64,000 bases of DNA from Pyxidicoccus trucidator (GTDB taxonomy: Bacteria; Myxococcota; Myxococcia; Myxococcales; Myxococcaceae): positions 467,339-531,338 of the forward strand of contig NZ_JAAIXZ010000007.1 in NCBI RefSeq assembly GCF_010894435.1, in the 5' to 3' direction. The translations under genes were made by a program, and so were the position numbers. A model generated the notes under the pieces. It worked only from the letters and a program-made list of their open reading frames with translations. It was not told where the DNA came from and did not search any database. Below, one piece after another: positions 8,047 through 16,836 of the stretch (positions are counted from its first letter, which is position 1; each line of letters starts with the position of its first letter).

Positions 8047-9324
8047 ATGCGAACCCTCTCGATGCCCATCATCGTCGCCGCCCTCCTCGCCGGCTGTAAC
8101 AAGGACCCGGACCCCACGCCAACGCCCCAAGACTCGGGCGTCTCGCAGCAGGACGCGGGCGTCCCGCAGGAAGAGCCGCTTCCCACCGGCCCCCCGGTCC
8201 CGCAGGGTCCGCCCAACGTGCCCGAGTTCGATCCGGCCTTCCCCGGGCAGACACGCGTCCCGGCCATCCAATCGCAGACGGCCATCCAGGTCACTGAGAT
8301 TGCCTCCGGCTTCAGGAACCCGTGGGCCATCGCCTTCCTGCCCGACCAGCGCATGCTCGTGACGGAGAAGCCCACCGGCTCGCTCTACATCGTCACTCCG
8401 CAGGGCGCGAAGTCCCCCGCCGTCGCGGGGCTGCCCGCCGTGGATGGCCGTGGTCAGGGGGGCCTGCTCGACGTGGAGGTCGGTCCCGACTACGCGCAGA
8501 GCCAGCTCATCTACTGGACCTATTCCGAGCCACGACAGGGCGGCAACGGGCTGGCGGTGGCGCGCGCGAAGCTCGTGGAGGGCGCGCAACCTCGCGTGGA
8601 GGGTGTTCAGGTCATCTTCCGCATGATGCCCACGCTCGAGTCGACGCTGCACTCCGGGGGACGGCTGGTGTTCACCCCTGACGGCAAGCTGTTCGTCACG
8701 CTTGGAGAGCGCTCCATCCTCGCAGGCCGGGTGCAGGCGCGGGACGTGACGAGCCACTTCGGCAAGGTGGTCCGCATCCATCCCGACGGCTCCGTGCCCC
8801 AGGACAACCCGTTCGTGAACACCGCGGGAGCGAAGCCGGAAATCTGGTCGGTGGGCCACCGCAACATCCTGTCGGCGGCGCTCGACGGCCAGAACCGGCT
8901 GTGGACGGTGGAGATGGGGCCACGCGGGGGTGACGAACTCAACCGGCCCGAGGCGGGCAAGGACTACGGCTGGCCCACCATCGGGTATGGCGAGGAGTAC
9001 TCCGGCGCGCCCATCCACGAGAGCCCCGAGGGCCTGGGCATGGAGCAGCCCGTGTACTACTGGGACCCGGTGATTTCCCCCTCGGGGATGACCATCTACA
9101 CGGGGAGCCTGTTCCCCGAGTGGCGGAACAACGTCTTCATTGGAGGACTGTCCAGCCAGGCACTGCTGAGGCTCATGATGCGGAATGACCGCATCGTGGG
9201 CGAGGAGCATCTCCTCAAGGACCGGAACGAGCGCATCCGCGAGGTGGTGCAGGGGCCCGACGGCGCCCTCTACCTGCTCACCGACGCCACCAACGGCAAG
9301 CTGCTCAAGGTCACACCGCGCTGA
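8047..9324 (+). CDS. PQQ-type aldose sugar dehydrogenase lipoprotein
   Basis: This is a 425-residue exported lipoprotein (MPIIVAALLAGC, then a Pro/Thr/Gln-rich linker). From about residue 80 it is a six-bladed beta-propeller of the GSDH/soluble aldose dehydrogenase (YliI) family. The supporting words are GFRNPWAIAFLPD, GGRLVFTPDGKL, SVGHRNILSAALD, EMGPRGGDELN and DYGWPTIGYGEEY. Family members oxidise aldoses using calcium and pyrroloquinoline quinone in the periplasm. The HRN and GGDE segments usually contribute to the active site. The ATG at 8047 follows a purine-rich GAGAGAGAG leader; an upstream TTG at 8023 is less likely. It is monocistronic, with a strong hairpin behind it. Confidence 0.9.
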   Translation: MRTLSMPIIVAALLAGCNKDPDPTPTPQDSGVSQQDAGVPQEEPLPTGPPVPQGPPNVPEFDPAFPGQTRVPAIQSQTAIQVTEIASGFRNPWAIAFLPDQRMLVTEKPTGSLYIVTPQGAKSPAVAGLPAVDGRGQGGLLDVEVGPDYAQSQLIYWTYSEPRQGGNGLAVARAKLVEGAQPRVEGVQVIFRMMPTLESTLHSGGRLVFTPDGKLFVTLGERSILAGRVQARDVTSHFGKVVRIHPDGSVPQDNPFVNTAGAKPEIWSVGHRNILSAALDGQNRLWTVEMGPRGGDELNRPEAGKDYGWPTIGYGEEYSGAPIHESPEGLGMEQPVYYWDPVISPSGMTIYTGSLFPEWRNNVFIGGLSSQALLRLMMRNDRIVGEEHLLKDRNERIREVVQGPDGALYLLTDATNGKLLKVTPR

Positions 9325-9350
9325 AGTTCCCGCCCGCCAAGGCATGATTC

Positions 9351-9384
9351 GCGCTCCCCGAGTGAGTCGGCCCTCGGGGAGCGC
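9351..9384 (+). terminator. hairpin after the sugar dehydrogenase gene
   Basis: This is a perfect 12-bp stem (GCGCTCCCCGAG / CTCGGGGAGCGC) with a 10-base loop, starting 26 bases after the stop at 9324. It lacks a T-tract and is probably an intrinsic terminator. Confidence 0.75.
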
Positions 9385-9511
9385 GTCGAGCCCCAGGGAG
9401 ACGTGGCAGTAACGTCTGCTCTCCCTGAAGTTCGCGTCACCCAGGACAGAGACATGAAGGACATTCAGCAGCGCGGTTCTTCGCAATCGGCGCCCCACCG
9501 ACGTCGTTACA

Positions 9512-10774
9512 ATGCGCGCCATGCACGCCTTCTGGAAGCGCAACACGGCCCTCTTCCTGGGCAGCCAGGCCCTCTCGCTGCTCGGCTCCTCCCTGGTGCA
9601 GTACGCGCTCCTGTGGCAGGTGACGCTGCAGACGCGCTCGAGCGTCATGATGACGCTCTATATCGTGGCCGGCTTCCTGCCCACCTTCCTCCTCTCGCCC
9701 TTCGCGGGCGTCTGGGCCGACCGGTACGACCGTCGCAAGCTCATCGCCCTCGCTGATGCGATGATTGCGCTGGTGACCCTGGCGCTGGCCGTGGTGTTCA
9801 CGCTGCGCGGCACGGAGTTGTGGCTCTTCTTCCTGGCCGCGGCGATCCGCTCCGTGGGCACGGCCGTTCAGCAGCCAGCGGTGGGCTCGCTGCTGCCGCA
9901 GTTGGTGCCCGAGGACCGGCTGATGCGGGTCAACGGCATCCAGAGCACCCTCCACTCGGTCAACATGCTGGGGGCGCCTGCGCTCGCCGGCTTCCTCATG
10001 TCTGTAGCCCCCCTGCAGGTGCTCTTCTACGTCGACGCGGTGACCGCGGCCCTGGCCATCGCCATCCTGACCTTCTTCGTCCGGGTAGAGGCTCGCCCCC
10101 GCGCGCCGGTACAGGATGGGGCCTCGCAGTTGGGGGAGATCCGCGACGGCTTCCGGTACATCCGCGGCCACGCGCACCTGGTGCCGTTCTTCGGCTACCT
10201 GGGCTTCATCCTGGTGCTCATCACCCCGGCCGCGTTCCTCACGCCGCTGCAGACGGCGCGGAGCTTTGGGGGCGAGGTCTGGCGGCTGACGGCCATCGAG
10301 ATGGTCTTCTCGGTGGGCATGATGTTGGGAGGCACCGCGCTTGCCGTGCGGAGCGGCTCCAGCAACCGCATGCGGACGATGGTCGCCTCCACCCTCATCA
10401 TGGGCGCGAGCACCGTGGCCCTCGGCGTGGTGCCCCACTTCGGCGTGTACCTGGCGTTCATGGGACTCTTCGGCGTGGCACTGCCGTTCTACAACACGCC
10501 CGCCACAGTCATGCTCCAGGAGCACGTGGAGCCGGTCTACCTGGGCCGTGTCTTCAGCGTGCTGACCATGCTCTCCACCGCGCTGATGCCGCTGTCCATG
10601 GTGCTCTTCGGCCCCCTGGCGGAGGTGGTCGCCATCGAGCGGATCCTGCAGGTCACCGGCGTGCTGGTGCTCCTCCTCGGACTGCTCGCGCCGCTACACC
10701 GCCGGCTGATGTCCTTCGGCGAGCCCAAGCGGACTCCTGGTGAGTCCCAGGACTCGACCGGGATGACGGCGTGA
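9512..10774 (+). CDS. MFS transporter (drug/macrolide-efflux-like)
   Basis: This is a 420-residue integral membrane protein with about twelve hydrophobic helices. It begins with LGSQALSLLGSSLVQYAL, and the loop GVWADRYDRRKL is the major-facilitator motif A (G..aDr..rr). The ordering and the VQQPAVGSLLPQLVPEDRL stretch match the MefA/EntS-like branch of efflux carriers. The substrate is unknown. A second in-frame ATG at 9521 could be the real start. The gene is alone and convergent with the small minus-strand gene at 10806. Confidence 0.88.
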   Translation: MRAMHAFWKRNTALFLGSQALSLLGSSLVQYALLWQVTLQTRSSVMMTLYIVAGFLPTFLLSPFAGVWADRYDRRKLIALADAMIALVTLALAVVFTLRGTELWLFFLAAAIRSVGTAVQQPAVGSLLPQLVPEDRLMRVNGIQSTLHSVNMLGAPALAGFLMSVAPLQVLFYVDAVTAALAIAILTFFVRVEARPRAPVQDGASQLGEIRDGFRYIRGHAHLVPFFGYLGFILVLITPAAFLTPLQTARSFGGEVWRLTAIEMVFSVGMMLGGTALAVRSGSSNRMRTMVASTLIMGASTVALGVVPHFGVYLAFMGLFGVALPFYNTPATVMLQEHVEPVYLGRVFSVLTMLSTALMPLSMVLFGPLAEVVAIERILQVTGVLVLLLGLLAPLHRRLMSFGEPKRTPGESQDSTGMTA

Positions 10775-10805
10775 GCCTCATCATTGGCCTCGCAGTTCCC
10801 ACCTT

Positions 10806-11129
10806 TCACTCGACCCAGTGGCGCACCGTCAGAATCCGGAAGCCCGTCTGCGTGTCGACGAAGAAGGACACCTGGATGCCGGCCCACGGGCCATTCTCGT
10901 AGCTCAGGTGGCAGCCCTTGAACGTGTGACCCGCGATGCGCGACTCGAGGTCCGCGAGGCCGTCCGTCACAAGCCCACCCGGAATCGAGTTGTCGCGGTT
11001 GGCGAAGGTCACCGCGCTCGTGACGTAGTTGCGGACCTCGTCGGCCGTGGCCAGCGTGGGGCGGTTCGTCCAGTACGGGCTCGGGAAGGTGCCGGGCCTC
11101 TCGCCGTGGGGGGGGATGCTGACCCACAT
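10806..11129 (-). CDS. hypothetical protein, 107 aa
   Basis: The ATG lies 4 bases after the stop of the SDR gene, so the two are probably co-transcribed. The sequence mixes TADEVRNYVTSAVTFANRDN with a C-terminal half resembling a compact beta sheet (GCHLSYENGPWAG, QVSFFVDTQTGF). There is no signal peptide or membrane segment. No family is recognised. It may have lost an N-terminal part, because it starts abruptly after the SDR stop. Confidence 0.5.
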   Translation of the reverse strand: MWVSIPPHGERPGTFPSPYWTNRPTLATADEVRNYVTSAVTFANRDNSIPGGLVTDGLADLESRIAGHTFKGCHLSYENGPWAGIQVSFFVDTQTGFRILTVRHWVE

Positions 11130-11133
11130 CAGC

Positions 11134-11901
11134 TCAGAGCCGGTACCCGCCCGTCACCTCGACGCGCTGTCCGGTAATCCACCGAGTGTCCTTCGACAGC
11201 AGCGAGGCAATGACGTCGGCCACGTCCTCGGGCTCACCCACTCGACCCAGCGGCGTCTCGCCAGCGACCACCTTCTGGAATTGTTCATCGCGCATGAGGC
11301 CTCCTCCGAAGTCGGTCGCGATGCCGCCCGGCGCGACGGCGTTGACGTTGATGCGCCTCGGTCCGAGCTCCAGCGCGAGGGCGCGCGTCAACACCTCGAG
11401 GGCGCTCTTCACGGCCGAGTACACGGCGACGCCGGAGACCGCATAGCGAGTCAGGCCCGTCGACACGTTCACGATGCGACCACCATCAGCGAGCACCGGG
11501 AGGAGTTTCTGCGTGAGAAAGAACGGCCCCTTGAAGTGGACGTCGACGAGCGTGTCGAACGCCGCCTCGGACGTCTCGCTGAAGGCCGAGAAGCCTCCCG
11601 AGCCACCGTTGTTGACGAGGAAGTCGAACGTGTCGCGCGACCACACCGACGAGAGCTGTCGCTTCACGTCAGCTACGAACGCGTCAAAGGTTCCAACCTG
11701 GGTGAGGTCGAGCCGCAGCGCAACGGCCTTGCGCCCCGTGCCGCGGATGGCTTGCACGACGTCGGTCGCCTCCTTCTCGGCGGAAACGTAGGTGACGATG
11801 ACGTCGACGCCGCGCGCAGCGAGGGCAAGCGCGGTGCTCTTGCCGATGCCTCGGCTGGCGCCAGTGATGAGGGCAATGGCGGTGGTCTTCTCGTTCGACA
11901 T
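11134..11901 (-). CDS. short-chain dehydrogenase/reductase
   Basis: This is a 255-residue classical SDR. It has the Rossmann signature TGASRGIG near the N-terminus and an NNGG segment in place of NNAG. The catalytic YSAVK pair (Tyr...Lys) is present, as is the late VNAVAPGGIATDF loop. The C-terminal WITGQRVEVTGGYRL is typical of FabG-like enzymes. It should reduce or oxidise a carbonyl/alcohol with NAD(P). The start at 11901 (MSNEKTT) is favoured over an upstream extension to 11985. It is divergent from an HxlR-type regulator, which suggests quinone- or aldehyde-responsive control. Confidence 0.88.
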   Translation of the reverse strand: MSNEKTTAIALITGASRGIGKSTALALAARGVDVIVTYVSAEKEATDVVQAIRGTGRKAVALRLDLTQVGTFDAFVADVKRQLSSVWSRDTFDFLVNNGGSGGFSAFSETSEAAFDTLVDVHFKGPFFLTQKLLPVLADGGRIVNVSTGLTRYAVSGVAVYSAVKSALEVLTRALALELGPRRINVNAVAPGGIATDFGGGLMRDEQFQKVVAGETPLGRVGEPEDVADVIASLLSKDTRWITGQRVEVTGGYRL

Positions 11902-11978
11902 GGGAGTCCTTTCAACGACCCGGCATGGGGCTCGGACTCTTGATGCCGTACACTCCTCGACGTAACTAGAGACTCTTT

Positions 11979-12001
11979 CACCCACTACGAACGTATGGGT
12001 G
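11979..12001. promoter_or_regulatory. candidate operator in the SDR/HxlR intergenic region
   Basis: An inverted repeat with 6-bp arms (CACCCA / TGGGTG) around an 11-base spacer sits 23 bases before the HxlR-type start, in the 122-base divergent region. HxlR regulators usually bind dyads between themselves and a divergent redox gene. A smaller perfect palindrome, AGAGACTCT, lies just to its left. Binding itself is inferred. Confidence 0.4.
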
Positions 12002-12023
12002 CCATAGGAACCACGAGGTAACC

Positions 12024-12428
12024 ATGCCCATCGTCAAGGCGCTGCCCCTCATCCCCGCCGAGCGCGCGCTGAAGGTCATTGGCGGCCGATGGAAGGTGTT
12101 CGCGCTCTACTACCTGTTCGAGGGACCGAAGCGCCTCTCCGAGCTCCGGCGCCTCATCCCCACGGTGAGTCAGAAGGTGCTCGTGCAGTCGCTGCGAGAG
12201 CTGGAAGAGCACGGCATCGTTCATCGCGAGATCTTCGCCGAGGTGCCTCCGCGCGTCGTCTACACGGCGACGAAGCTTGGCATGAGCCTCCATCCCATCG
12301 TGAAATCGCTCTGCGATTGGGGGAAGCGCCACGCGGACGAGCTCGACGCCGCCGCGGCTGGATGCCCCCCTTCGCTCCCCGTCCCTCAAGCGCCACGCAA
12401 AAGGACAGGGCGGGACGGGGCGGGATGA
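12024..12428 (+). CDS. HxlR-family transcriptional regulator
   Basis: This is a 134-residue winged-helix protein. The sequence runs AERALKVIGGRWKVFALYYL, then RLSELRRLIPTVSQKVL, then LRELEEHGIVHREIF and the wing PPRVVYTATKLG. This is the standard HxlR architecture of about 110-130 residues. It lacks the conserved N-terminal Cys of the aldehyde/redox sensors in this family: there is no Cys near Pro9, and the Cys residues sit only in the C-terminal part. The C-terminus has an extra Pro/Arg-rich tail. Divergent placement implies control of the SDR gene. Confidence 0.88.
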   Translation: MPIVKALPLIPAERALKVIGGRWKVFALYYLFEGPKRLSELRRLIPTVSQKVLVQSLRELEEHGIVHREIFAEVPPRVVYTATKLGMSLHPIVKSLCDWGKRHADELDAAAAGCPPSLPVPQAPRKRTGRDGAG

Positions 12429-12432
12429 CGAG

Positions 12433-13173
12433 CTACACCCGCCGCGCCCGAGCGGACACGGGCGGCATCTGCAACCCACCGCGCGGCTTCGCGCGCATGG
12501 ACCAGTACACCGCCACGGCCAGCAGGCTCACGGCGAGCAGCGTCCACAGCGCGGCCCACACCACCGCGGGCACCAAGGTCAGGTCCGCCAGCAGCGCCGC
12601 ATCACTCCGCGAGCGCACCGCGCTGTTCCACAGGTCGTCCCGCAAATCGAACACCGCGTAGAGCGCCGTGAAGGCCGCGATGAACAGGTTCACCGCGTCC
12701 ACCGCGCCGTCGGGCAGGTACTTCGCACCCAGCCCCATGGCCACCGCCGTGCCCAGGCAGAACGCCAGCGTGAAGAAATCCCCCGCGTACACCAGCCCCA
12801 TCACCGTCAGCCACACACACGCCGCGCCCAGCACCCAGCGCCGGAGCTGGAAGCGGAAGGTCGCCAGCAGCAGCCCCGCCCCCGCCACCGCGCTGCCCAG
12901 GTAGCCTCCAGAGTAGACGACCACCTTCGCCAGGAAGCCGGGCGGCAGGCGGGACAGGCAGGAGCCCGACTCGTTGGTCGCCAGGTGGATGCTGTCCACC
13001 GAGCCTCCCACCAGCAGCGTGGCCAGCGCATGCCCGCTCTCATGCATCATCACCACCAGCACCTTGAGCGGCCAGAAGACGGGCGAGTACCAGAAGTACC
13101 ACCCCACCCCCAGCATCAGCACGAGGAGGGCCAACCGGCCGAAATCAAGCTGCGCTCCGCTGGCGGTCTTCAT
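12433..13173 (-). CDS. M50B-like integral membrane metallopeptidase
   Basis: This is a 246-residue polytopic membrane protein. The zinc motif HESGH (His44, Glu45, His48) sits at the end of the second hydrophobic stretch, followed by ALATLLVGGSV. This arrangement matches the peptidase M50B-like family of actinobacterial and delta-proteobacterial membrane proteins. The conserved YSGGYLGSA segment follows. Substrates are unknown; M50 enzymes usually clip membrane proteins. The start at 13173 has a GGAGGGG ribosome-binding site. The gene converges with the HxlR gene, with 4 bases between stops. Confidence 0.8.
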   Translation of the reverse strand: MKTASGAQLDFGRLALLVLMLGVGWYFWYSPVFWPLKVLVVMMHESGHALATLLVGGSVDSIHLATNESGSCLSRLPPGFLAKVVVYSGGYLGSAVAGAGLLLATFRFQLRRWVLGAACVWLTVMGLVYAGDFFTLAFCLGTAVAMGLGAKYLPDGAVDAVNLFIAAFTALYAVFDLRDDLWNSAVRSRSDAALLADLTLVPAVVWAALWTLLAVSLLAVAVYWSMRAKPRGGLQMPPVSARARRV

Positions 13174-13310
13174 CGCTCGTACCCCTCCGGTGGGACACCC
13201 CAACACTTAAGCCCGGTCCGTCTTCCATGAAAAATCCCCATCCATGGCGCGGAGCGTTGGAGGAAAGGGGATTCGCGTGCGGGCGCCGGACGGGGTAGGG
13301 AGGAAACACC

Positions 13311-15488
13311 ATGAAGAAGACGCTCCTCCTCCTGTCGCTCGTGGCGGCTCCGGCTCTGGCCGGAGAAGGCAAGTGGACCCCTCAGCAGGTCCTGGAGCTG
13401 GACCCGGCGTGGCTGCGTGCCCAGGGCCTCCAGGTGCCTCCCAAGAAGCTGTGGGACCCCCAGCGTGGCACCGGCCTGCTCGCGGGCACGGTCAACGTCG
13501 GCGGTTGCTCCGGTGCCTTCATCGCCCCCTCCGGTCTCGTCATCACCAACCACCACTGTGCCTTCGGCGTCATCCAGGAGCACAGCACCCCACAGCGCGA
13601 CCTCATCACCGAGGGCTTCCTCGCCTCGAAGCGCGAGGATGAGCTGCCCGGCAAGGGCTCGCGCGTGCAGGTGCCTCGCAGCTTCAAGGACGTGACGAAG
13701 GAGGTCCTCGCCTCGGTGCCCGCGGGCGCCGACGACCTCGCCCGCTACAAGGCCATCGAGCGCAAGCAGAAGGAGCTGGTCGCCGAGTGCGAAAAGCGCC
13801 CCGCCACCCGCTGCAACGTGGCCACCTTCGACGGCGGCCTCAACTACACGCTGATGGACTCGGTGGAGCTGGCCGACGTGCGGCTCGTCTACGCCCCGCC
13901 CCGCGCGGTGGGTGAGTACGGCGGCGAGGAGGACAACTGGATGTGGCCGCGCCACACCGGTGACTTCGCCATCCTCCGCGCGTACACCGCGCCGGACGGC
14001 AGCTCGGCCCCGTACAGCGACAAGAACGTCCCCTACAAGGCCGAGTTCTTCTTCCCCCTGGCCACCGAGGGCGTGAAGCCCAACGACTTCGTCATGGTGC
14101 TCGGCTACCCGGGCCTCACCTTCCGCGCGCTGCTCGCCGAGGAGATGGCGGAGCGCCAGTCGCGCCTGTACCCGCGCTTGCGCGACGTGTTCGGCGAGGC
14201 CATCAACATCCTCGAGGAGGAGAGCGACAAGAGCCCCACCGGGAAGATTGCCGTCGCCTCGCAGCTCAAGAGCCTGCACAACGTGCACAAGAACGCGGGC
14301 GGCCAGCTCGCCGGGCTGAAGCGCGGCCGCATCGTTGAGAAGCAGCACGCCTCCGAGGCCGCGGTGGCCGCCTGGGCGGGCAAGGACGCCAGGAAGTGGG
14401 CGCCCGCGCTCTCGGCCCGCGAGGCCCTGCTGGCCGAGCAGGCCAACACGGCGAAGGTGTTCGAGCGCGAGTTCCTCCTGTCCTCCGTGGGCCGCCTGGC
14501 CCGGGGCCCGGCCCTGGCGGCGACGCTGTCGCGCCTCGCCGCCGAGCGCGCGAAGCCGGACCTGGAGCGGCGCCCGGAGTACATGGACCGGGAAATGCCG
14601 CGCCTCAAGGACCGGCTGGAGCGCGAGCAGAAGAACCTCTTCGCCGCCTCGGACAAGCGCCTCCTGCAGGCCTTCGTCCGGCGCGCGCAGGCGCTGGGCC
14701 CCGAGGAGCGCATCGCCGCAGTGGACAAGCACTTCGGCGCGAAGTCCCAGGAGAAGGACGTCGTCGCGAAGATTGACGCCATGTACGCCGGCACGAAGGT
14801 GCTGACGCTCGACGAGCGCATGAAGATGGCGGGAGAGACGGTGGCGCAGCTGGAGGCCCGCAAGGACCCGCTGCTCGCCTTCGGCCTGGACCTGGCCCGC
14901 GAACTGGCCGCGCTGGACGAGGTGAGGGACCGCCGCCAGGGCGCCGCGCTGCGGCTGCGGCCCGAGTGGCGCAAGGCCGTGCTGGCGCACGCGGGCAAGC
15001 CGGTGGCTCCGGACGCCAACGGCACCCTGCGCGTGTCCTTCGCGAAGGTGCAGGGCTACTCCCCGCGCGACGGCGTCGTCTACACGCCCCAGACGACGCT
15101 GGCGGGCCTGCTGGCCAAGCACACCGGCCAGGAGCCCTTCGACGTGCCGGCCAAGGTGTCCAAGGTCGCCGAGGCGAAGCGCTACGGGACGTGGATGGAT
15201 GCGAAGCTCAAGGACGTGCCGGTGGACTTCCTGTCGGACGCGGACACCACGGGCGGCAACTCGGGCAGCCCCACCGTGAATGGCAGGGGACAGCTCGTCG
15301 GTGTGAACTTCGACCGCGTCTGGGAGAACGTGGCCAACGACTTCGGCTACAACCCGGACGTGGCCCGCAACGTCAGCGTGGACGTGCGCTACATCCTCTG
15401 GATGCTGGACCAGGTCGAGGACGCGGACGCGCTGCTGCGGGAGCTGGGCGTGCGCAAGGGCCCGCCCGTCGTGAGGGAGACGCGCTGA
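13311..15488 (+). CDS. S46-family dipeptidyl-peptidase, DPP11-like
   Basis: This 725-residue protein has a signal peptide (LLSLVAAPALA). The serine-peptidase S46 family is shown by GLVITNHHC (catalytic His at 81 or 82), a central helical insertion, EEDNWMWPRHTGDFA, and GGNSGSPT with nucleophile Ser651. S46 enzymes remove dipeptides from peptide N-termini in the periplasm or outside the cell. In the family, the residue 18 positions after the nucleophile sets P1 preference: Gly in DPP7, Arg in DPP11. Here it is Arg669 (NFDRVWE), predicting a preference for Asp/Glu. The next gene starts within its stop codon. Confidence 0.92.
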   Translation: MKKTLLLLSLVAAPALAGEGKWTPQQVLELDPAWLRAQGLQVPPKKLWDPQRGTGLLAGTVNVGGCSGAFIAPSGLVITNHHCAFGVIQEHSTPQRDLITEGFLASKREDELPGKGSRVQVPRSFKDVTKEVLASVPAGADDLARYKAIERKQKELVAECEKRPATRCNVATFDGGLNYTLMDSVELADVRLVYAPPRAVGEYGGEEDNWMWPRHTGDFAILRAYTAPDGSSAPYSDKNVPYKAEFFFPLATEGVKPNDFVMVLGYPGLTFRALLAEEMAERQSRLYPRLRDVFGEAINILEEESDKSPTGKIAVASQLKSLHNVHKNAGGQLAGLKRGRIVEKQHASEAAVAAWAGKDARKWAPALSAREALLAEQANTAKVFEREFLLSSVGRLARGPALAATLSRLAAERAKPDLERRPEYMDREMPRLKDRLEREQKNLFAASDKRLLQAFVRRAQALGPEERIAAVDKHFGAKSQEKDVVAKIDAMYAGTKVLTLDERMKMAGETVAQLEARKDPLLAFGLDLARELAALDEVRDRRQGAALRLRPEWRKAVLAHAGKPVAPDANGTLRVSFAKVQGYSPRDGVVYTPQTTLAGLLAKHTGQEPFDVPAKVSKVAEAKRYGTWMDAKLKDVPVDFLSDADTTGGNSGSPTVNGRGQLVGVNFDRVWENVANDFGYNPDVARNVSVDVRYILWMLDQVEDADALLRELGVRKGPPVVRETR

Positions 15489-16150
15489 TGTCGGACGCGG
15501 GGAACGGCTCGCTGCCCCTCCCGGTCTTCAAGCCGGAAGAGAAGGTGTGCTCCAACTGCAAGCTGTTCAGCCCCCACTCCGTGGAGGAGCGCCGGGGCTG
15601 GGTGGGGACGTGCCGGCTGCACTCGTGGCGCGGCATGTTCCCGCCCTCCGCTCCCATCTGCGACAAGTTCGTTCCCAAGGGCAGCGCCGCACCCCTGGCG
15701 CTCCCCGTCACCGTCCGCGCGCGGGCCGTCGTGCGCGGCGTGGCGCCGGTGGTGGTGCGGCGCCGCGTGGACCCCAATGAAGAAGTGGACCTGGAAGGGC
15801 TGAGCATGACGCGTGAAGAGCTGATGGAGATCTTCCGGGAGGCGTCCGGCATGGCCGAGTCTCCGCAGCTGGCCAACAAGTGGGAGGGCGGCACGGTGCG
15901 GCTCGTCCCCTCCAACCCGGAGCTGCAGCCCAAGGACTTGCCCATCGACAACCTGTTCCACAAGGTCGTCATGGTGCGCGACAGGCTCCGCGTGCTGGAG
16001 CAGAAGCTCAACGCGCACCCCAAGCTGTCGGACGCGGAGAAGGTGGAGATGCAGAGCTACATCACCCGCGTCTACGGCTCGCTCACCAGCTTCAACGTCC
16101 TGTTCAAGGACAAGTCGGACCAGTTCGTCGGCTCGAAGGGCGACGAGTAG
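15488..16150 (+). CDS. hypothetical Cys-motif protein co-transcribed with the S46 peptidase
   Basis: This is a 220-residue soluble protein. Its ATG overlaps the TGA of the peptidase gene by one base, so translation is probably coupled. The N-terminal 60 residues hold four cysteines in a C-x2-C-x20-C-x15-C layout (CSNCKLF..., GTCRLHSW, ICDKF), suggesting a zinc- or iron-sulfur-binding module. The rest is helical, with VVMVRDRLRVLEQKLNAHPK and YGSLTSFNVLFKDKSDQF. No family is recognised. Its link to the peptidase is by position only. Confidence 0.75.
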   Translation: MSDAGNGSLPLPVFKPEEKVCSNCKLFSPHSVEERRGWVGTCRLHSWRGMFPPSAPICDKFVPKGSAAPLALPVTVRARAVVRGVAPVVVRRRVDPNEEVDLEGLSMTREELMEIFREASGMAESPQLANKWEGGTVRLVPSNPELQPKDLPIDNLFHKVVMVRDRLRVLEQKLNAHPKLSDAEKVEMQSYITRVYGSLTSFNVLFKDKSDQFVGSKGDE

Positions 16151-16163
16151 GCGCACCCCGGAC

Positions 16164-16191
16164 GCCGGCCGGGCCCAGGCCCGGTGCCGGC
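16164..16191 (+). terminator. GC-rich hairpin after the S46 operon
   Basis: The inverted repeat GCCGGCCGGGCC / GGCCCGGTGCCGGC has a CAG loop and one small bulge. It lies 13 bases downstream of the stop at 16150 and before the convergent sigma-factor gene. It is a likely terminator. Confidence 0.55.
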
Positions 16192-16222
16192 TCTGGGGGG
16201 GCGAGGCGCACCCCACGGGGAG

Positions 16223-16732
16223 TCACGGCTGCTGGCCGCGCTCCTCCATGAGAGACAGCGTGCGCTGCCGGGCGCGGTGCAGGGTGCTCTTCACCGTGCC
16301 CTCGGGGATGCGGAGCAGGCGGGCAATCTCCGGGTAGCTCAGGCCGCGCACCTCGCGCAGGTAGAGCACCTGGCGCTGCTGCTCGTTGATTTCCTCCATC
16401 GCCTCGCCGAAGTGGCGCTCCAGCTCCGAGCCCACCGCCTGTACCTCGGGCGACAGCGGCTCCTGGGGCTCGAGGCTCAGCCGCTCCCGGCGCTTGCGCG
16501 CGCGCAGCCAGTTGATGCTGCTGTTGACCATGACGCGGTGGAGCCAGGTGCTCCACGCGGCCCGGCCTCCGAAGCCCGGGGCCACGCGGGCCAGCCGGGC
16601 GAAGACGTCCTGCACCACGTCCTCGGCGTCGTCGGTGTCGCCGACGATGCGCCGGGCGATGGCCAGCGCGCGGGAGCGGTGCTCGGTGTAGAGCTGGGTG
16701 AGGGGAGGAAGCGAGACGCAGGCGGCATTCAT
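16223..16732 (-). CDS. ECF-type RNA polymerase sigma factor
   Basis: This is a 169-residue sigma-70 family protein with only regions 2 and 4. Region 2 shows DTDDAEDVVQDVFARL and AWSTWLHRVMVN. Region 4 shows LPPEQR-like INEQQRQVLYLREVRGLSY and the helix-turn-helix EIARLLRIPEGTVKSTLHRA. This length and layout are standard for extracytoplasmic-function sigma factors. No anti-sigma gene lies beside it in the window. The genes on either side do not appear to be in the same transcript. Confidence 0.92.
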   Translation of the reverse strand: MNAACVSLPPLTQLYTEHRSRALAIARRIVGDTDDAEDVVQDVFARLARVAPGFGGRAAWSTWLHRVMVNSSINWLRARKRRERLSLEPQEPLSPEVQAVGSELERHFGEAMEEINEQQRQVLYLREVRGLSYPEIARLLRIPEGTVKSTLHRARQRTLSLMEERGQQP

Positions 16733-16836
16733 GGCGGGTGGTCTCCTGGAACACCCCGGGTGGGGACTGCCAGGAGTTGGAACGAACGAGCCGCCAGAAG
16801 GTTCTATCGCCCCGTGGGGAAAGGATTTCCTCCCCC

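Noticed and set aside
13170-15122. 650-residue minus-strand frame opposite the S46 peptidase gene
   Set aside because: It is an antisense artefact of GC-biased third positions; the plus strand has a full catalytic enzyme with signal peptide.
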